Source: Acidobacteriota bacterium (lineage in GTDB: Bacteria; Acidobacteriota; Vicinamibacteria; Vicinamibacterales; SCN-69-37). From it: a stretch of DNA of 47,010 bases. The DNA lies in the NCBI GenBank assembly GCA_947467605.1, contig CANIII010000029.1, forward strand, positions 1 through 47,010, in the 5' to 3' direction. The notes under the pieces are model-generated. The model was not told where the DNA came from. It was given only the letters and a program-made list of their open reading frames with translations, and did not search any database. Below are positions 46,455 to 47,010 of this stretch, in pieces (position 1 is the first letter of the stretch; the number at the start of each line of letters is the position of its first letter). The position numbers and the translations under genes were made by a program.

Positions 46455-46984
46455 TCGCGACTCTCAGCCTCGCAGGCGCGCTATCGATCAGTGCCACGCT
46501 CCCGACTGCTGCCACGCAGACGCGTGACAGGGACGCCCTGCAGAAGACACTGCTCGCCACCACGACGGGCGACAAAGCCGCGGGCCGCGCCATCTTCGAC
46601 AAGGTCTGCGCCAGCTGCCACAAGCTCGGCGATGCAGGGAAGGAGATCGGGCCGGATCTGACGACGATCGCCGCGACGCGCAAGCGCCCCGAGATCATCG
46701 AGTCGTTGCTCTGGCCATCTCGGGTGATTGCGGATCAGTACCAGCCCGTGCTGATTCAGACCAAAGACGGCGACATCTTCAGCGGGCTCGTCATGAAAGA
46801 GAACGCCCGCGCCGTCACGCTCGTCACAGCGGAGCACCCCGAGACGCCTGTCGAAATTCTGAAATCCAAGATCCAGGAACGCCAGAAGTCGACGGTCTCA
46901 GCCATGCCCGAAAACCTGCTCGACGCCTACACCCCAGACCAAATCGCCGGCCTGATCGCGCTGCTGCTCTCGGGCGGCAAATAA
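46433..46984 (+). CDS. Secreted mono-heme cytochrome c (TIGR02603-type heme-binding domain)
   Basis: A 183-residue exported protein. Signal peptide to about residue 28 (LPTAAT). The heme motif CASCHKLGD is in GRAIFDKVCASCHKLG, followed by GPDLTTIAATRKRPEIIESL and LWPSRVIADQYQPVLIQTKDG, which match the putative heme-binding domain (TIGR02603) common in Planctomycetes and Acidobacteria; the axial Met is in SAMPENLL. GTG 46433 is used because no other start keeps the signal peptide; AGGAGG at 46409-46414 is rather far upstream, so a CTG at 46427 cannot be excluded. Probable partner of the adjacent azurin in periplasmic electron transfer. Confidence 0.85.
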   Translation: MRIYPNFIATLSLAGALSISATLPTAATQTRDRDALQKTLLATTTGDKAAGRAIFDKVCASCHKLGDAGKEIGPDLTTIAATRKRPEIIESLLWPSRVIADQYQPVLIQTKDGDIFSGLVMKENARAVTLVTAEHPETPVEILKSKIQERQKSTVSAMPENLLDAYTPDQIAGLIALLLSGGK

Positions 46985-46986
46985 AA

Positions 46987-47010
46987 GGGCCGCTGGTTTC
47001 CCAGCGGCCC
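46987..47010 (+). terminator. Hairpin terminator after the cytochrome c gene
   Basis: GGGCCGCTGG (46987-46996), TTTC loop, CCAGCGGCCC (47001-47010): a perfect 10-bp GC-rich stem starting 2 nt after the TAA stop. A T-tract, if present, lies beyond the window edge. Confidence 0.75.

Overview
The window is about 47 kb of compact, GC-rich bacterial chromosome. The gene content points to Acidobacteriota, most likely the Vicinamibacteria lineage: a large Oar-type TonB-dependent receptor with an N-terminal carboxypeptidase-regulatory-like domain, a heme-binding protein of the TIGR02603 type, a GSDH-PKD-cytochrome c-CBM6 fusion, di-heme DUF1111 proteins, azurin, Ig-like lipoproteins and a WG-repeat protein. 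This assignment is an inference from gene families; there is no rRNA or marker gene to prove it. Genes are tightly packed, many neighbours overlap by 1-30 nt, and no gene-free stretch exceeds 300 nt except the decayed segment at about 15.9-16.7 kb.

Layout. 1-4647 (minus): leucine-degradation operon with zinc ribbon protein, methylcrotonyl-CoA carboxylase carboxyltransferase, methylglutaconyl-CoA hydratase, biotin carboxylase and biotin carrier protein; it ends at a 90-bp palindrome. 4673-7757 (plus): YihY/BrkB membrane protein and DUF255 thioredoxin-like protein. 7765-10136 (minus): TIM-barrel sugar isomerase/epimerase and Gfo/Idh oxidoreductase, divergent from 10217-14295 (plus): sugar dehydrogenase-cytochrome fusion and a GT-C glycosyltransferase. 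14292-16702: AlgX-like O-acetyltransferase gene and partner (minus), running into remnants of an MBOAT gene and a FapA (DUF342) gene. 16725: tRNA-Leu(UAA). 16855-20982: small membrane protein, WG-repeat protein, exported MsrB, Ig-like lipoprotein and di-heme oxidoreductase. 21061-22424: NfeD and SPFH membrane-quality pair. 22508-29704 (minus): TolC-MFP-RND efflux operon with DUF2892 and MgtC/DUF4010 genes at its tail, divergent from an ECF sigma/anti-sigma pair (29775-30667). 30638-35610 (minus): amino-acid permease, aminotransferase and hybrid histidine kinase, apparently one coupled operon. 35631-39843 (plus): small ORF, TesA-like esterase, YbbA and YbbP. 39867-41198 (plus): DksA/TraR zinc finger, ferritin-like protein and FolK. 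41195-42781 (minus): lipoprotein alpha/beta hydrolase and Crp/Fnr regulator. 42933-46440 (minus): TonB-dependent receptor and azurin, head-to-head with a secreted cytochrome c (46433-46984).

The most notable observations are: (i) a palindromic element that appears to be inserted in frame inside the biotin carboxylase gene, with a second palindrome in the inter-domain linker of the histidine kinase and a third, larger one at the window start; (ii) a recurrent promoter layout in which a TATAAT-like -10 box lies only 5-9 nt before the start codon, often in divergent pairs sharing one AT-rich core, suggesting leaderless transcription; (iii) fission of MccA by a 7-nt overlap; (iv) an azurin without the usual axial Met, coupled to a TonB-dependent receptor and overlapping 5' ends with a cytochrome; (v) an ECF/RND intergenic region with inverted GGAACC boxes; (vi) a permease-aminotransferase-histidine kinase operon; and (vii) an inverted MBOAT remnant fused to a truncated FapA beside a tRNA gene. 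No CRISPR array, transposase, phage gene or known defence system is visible.
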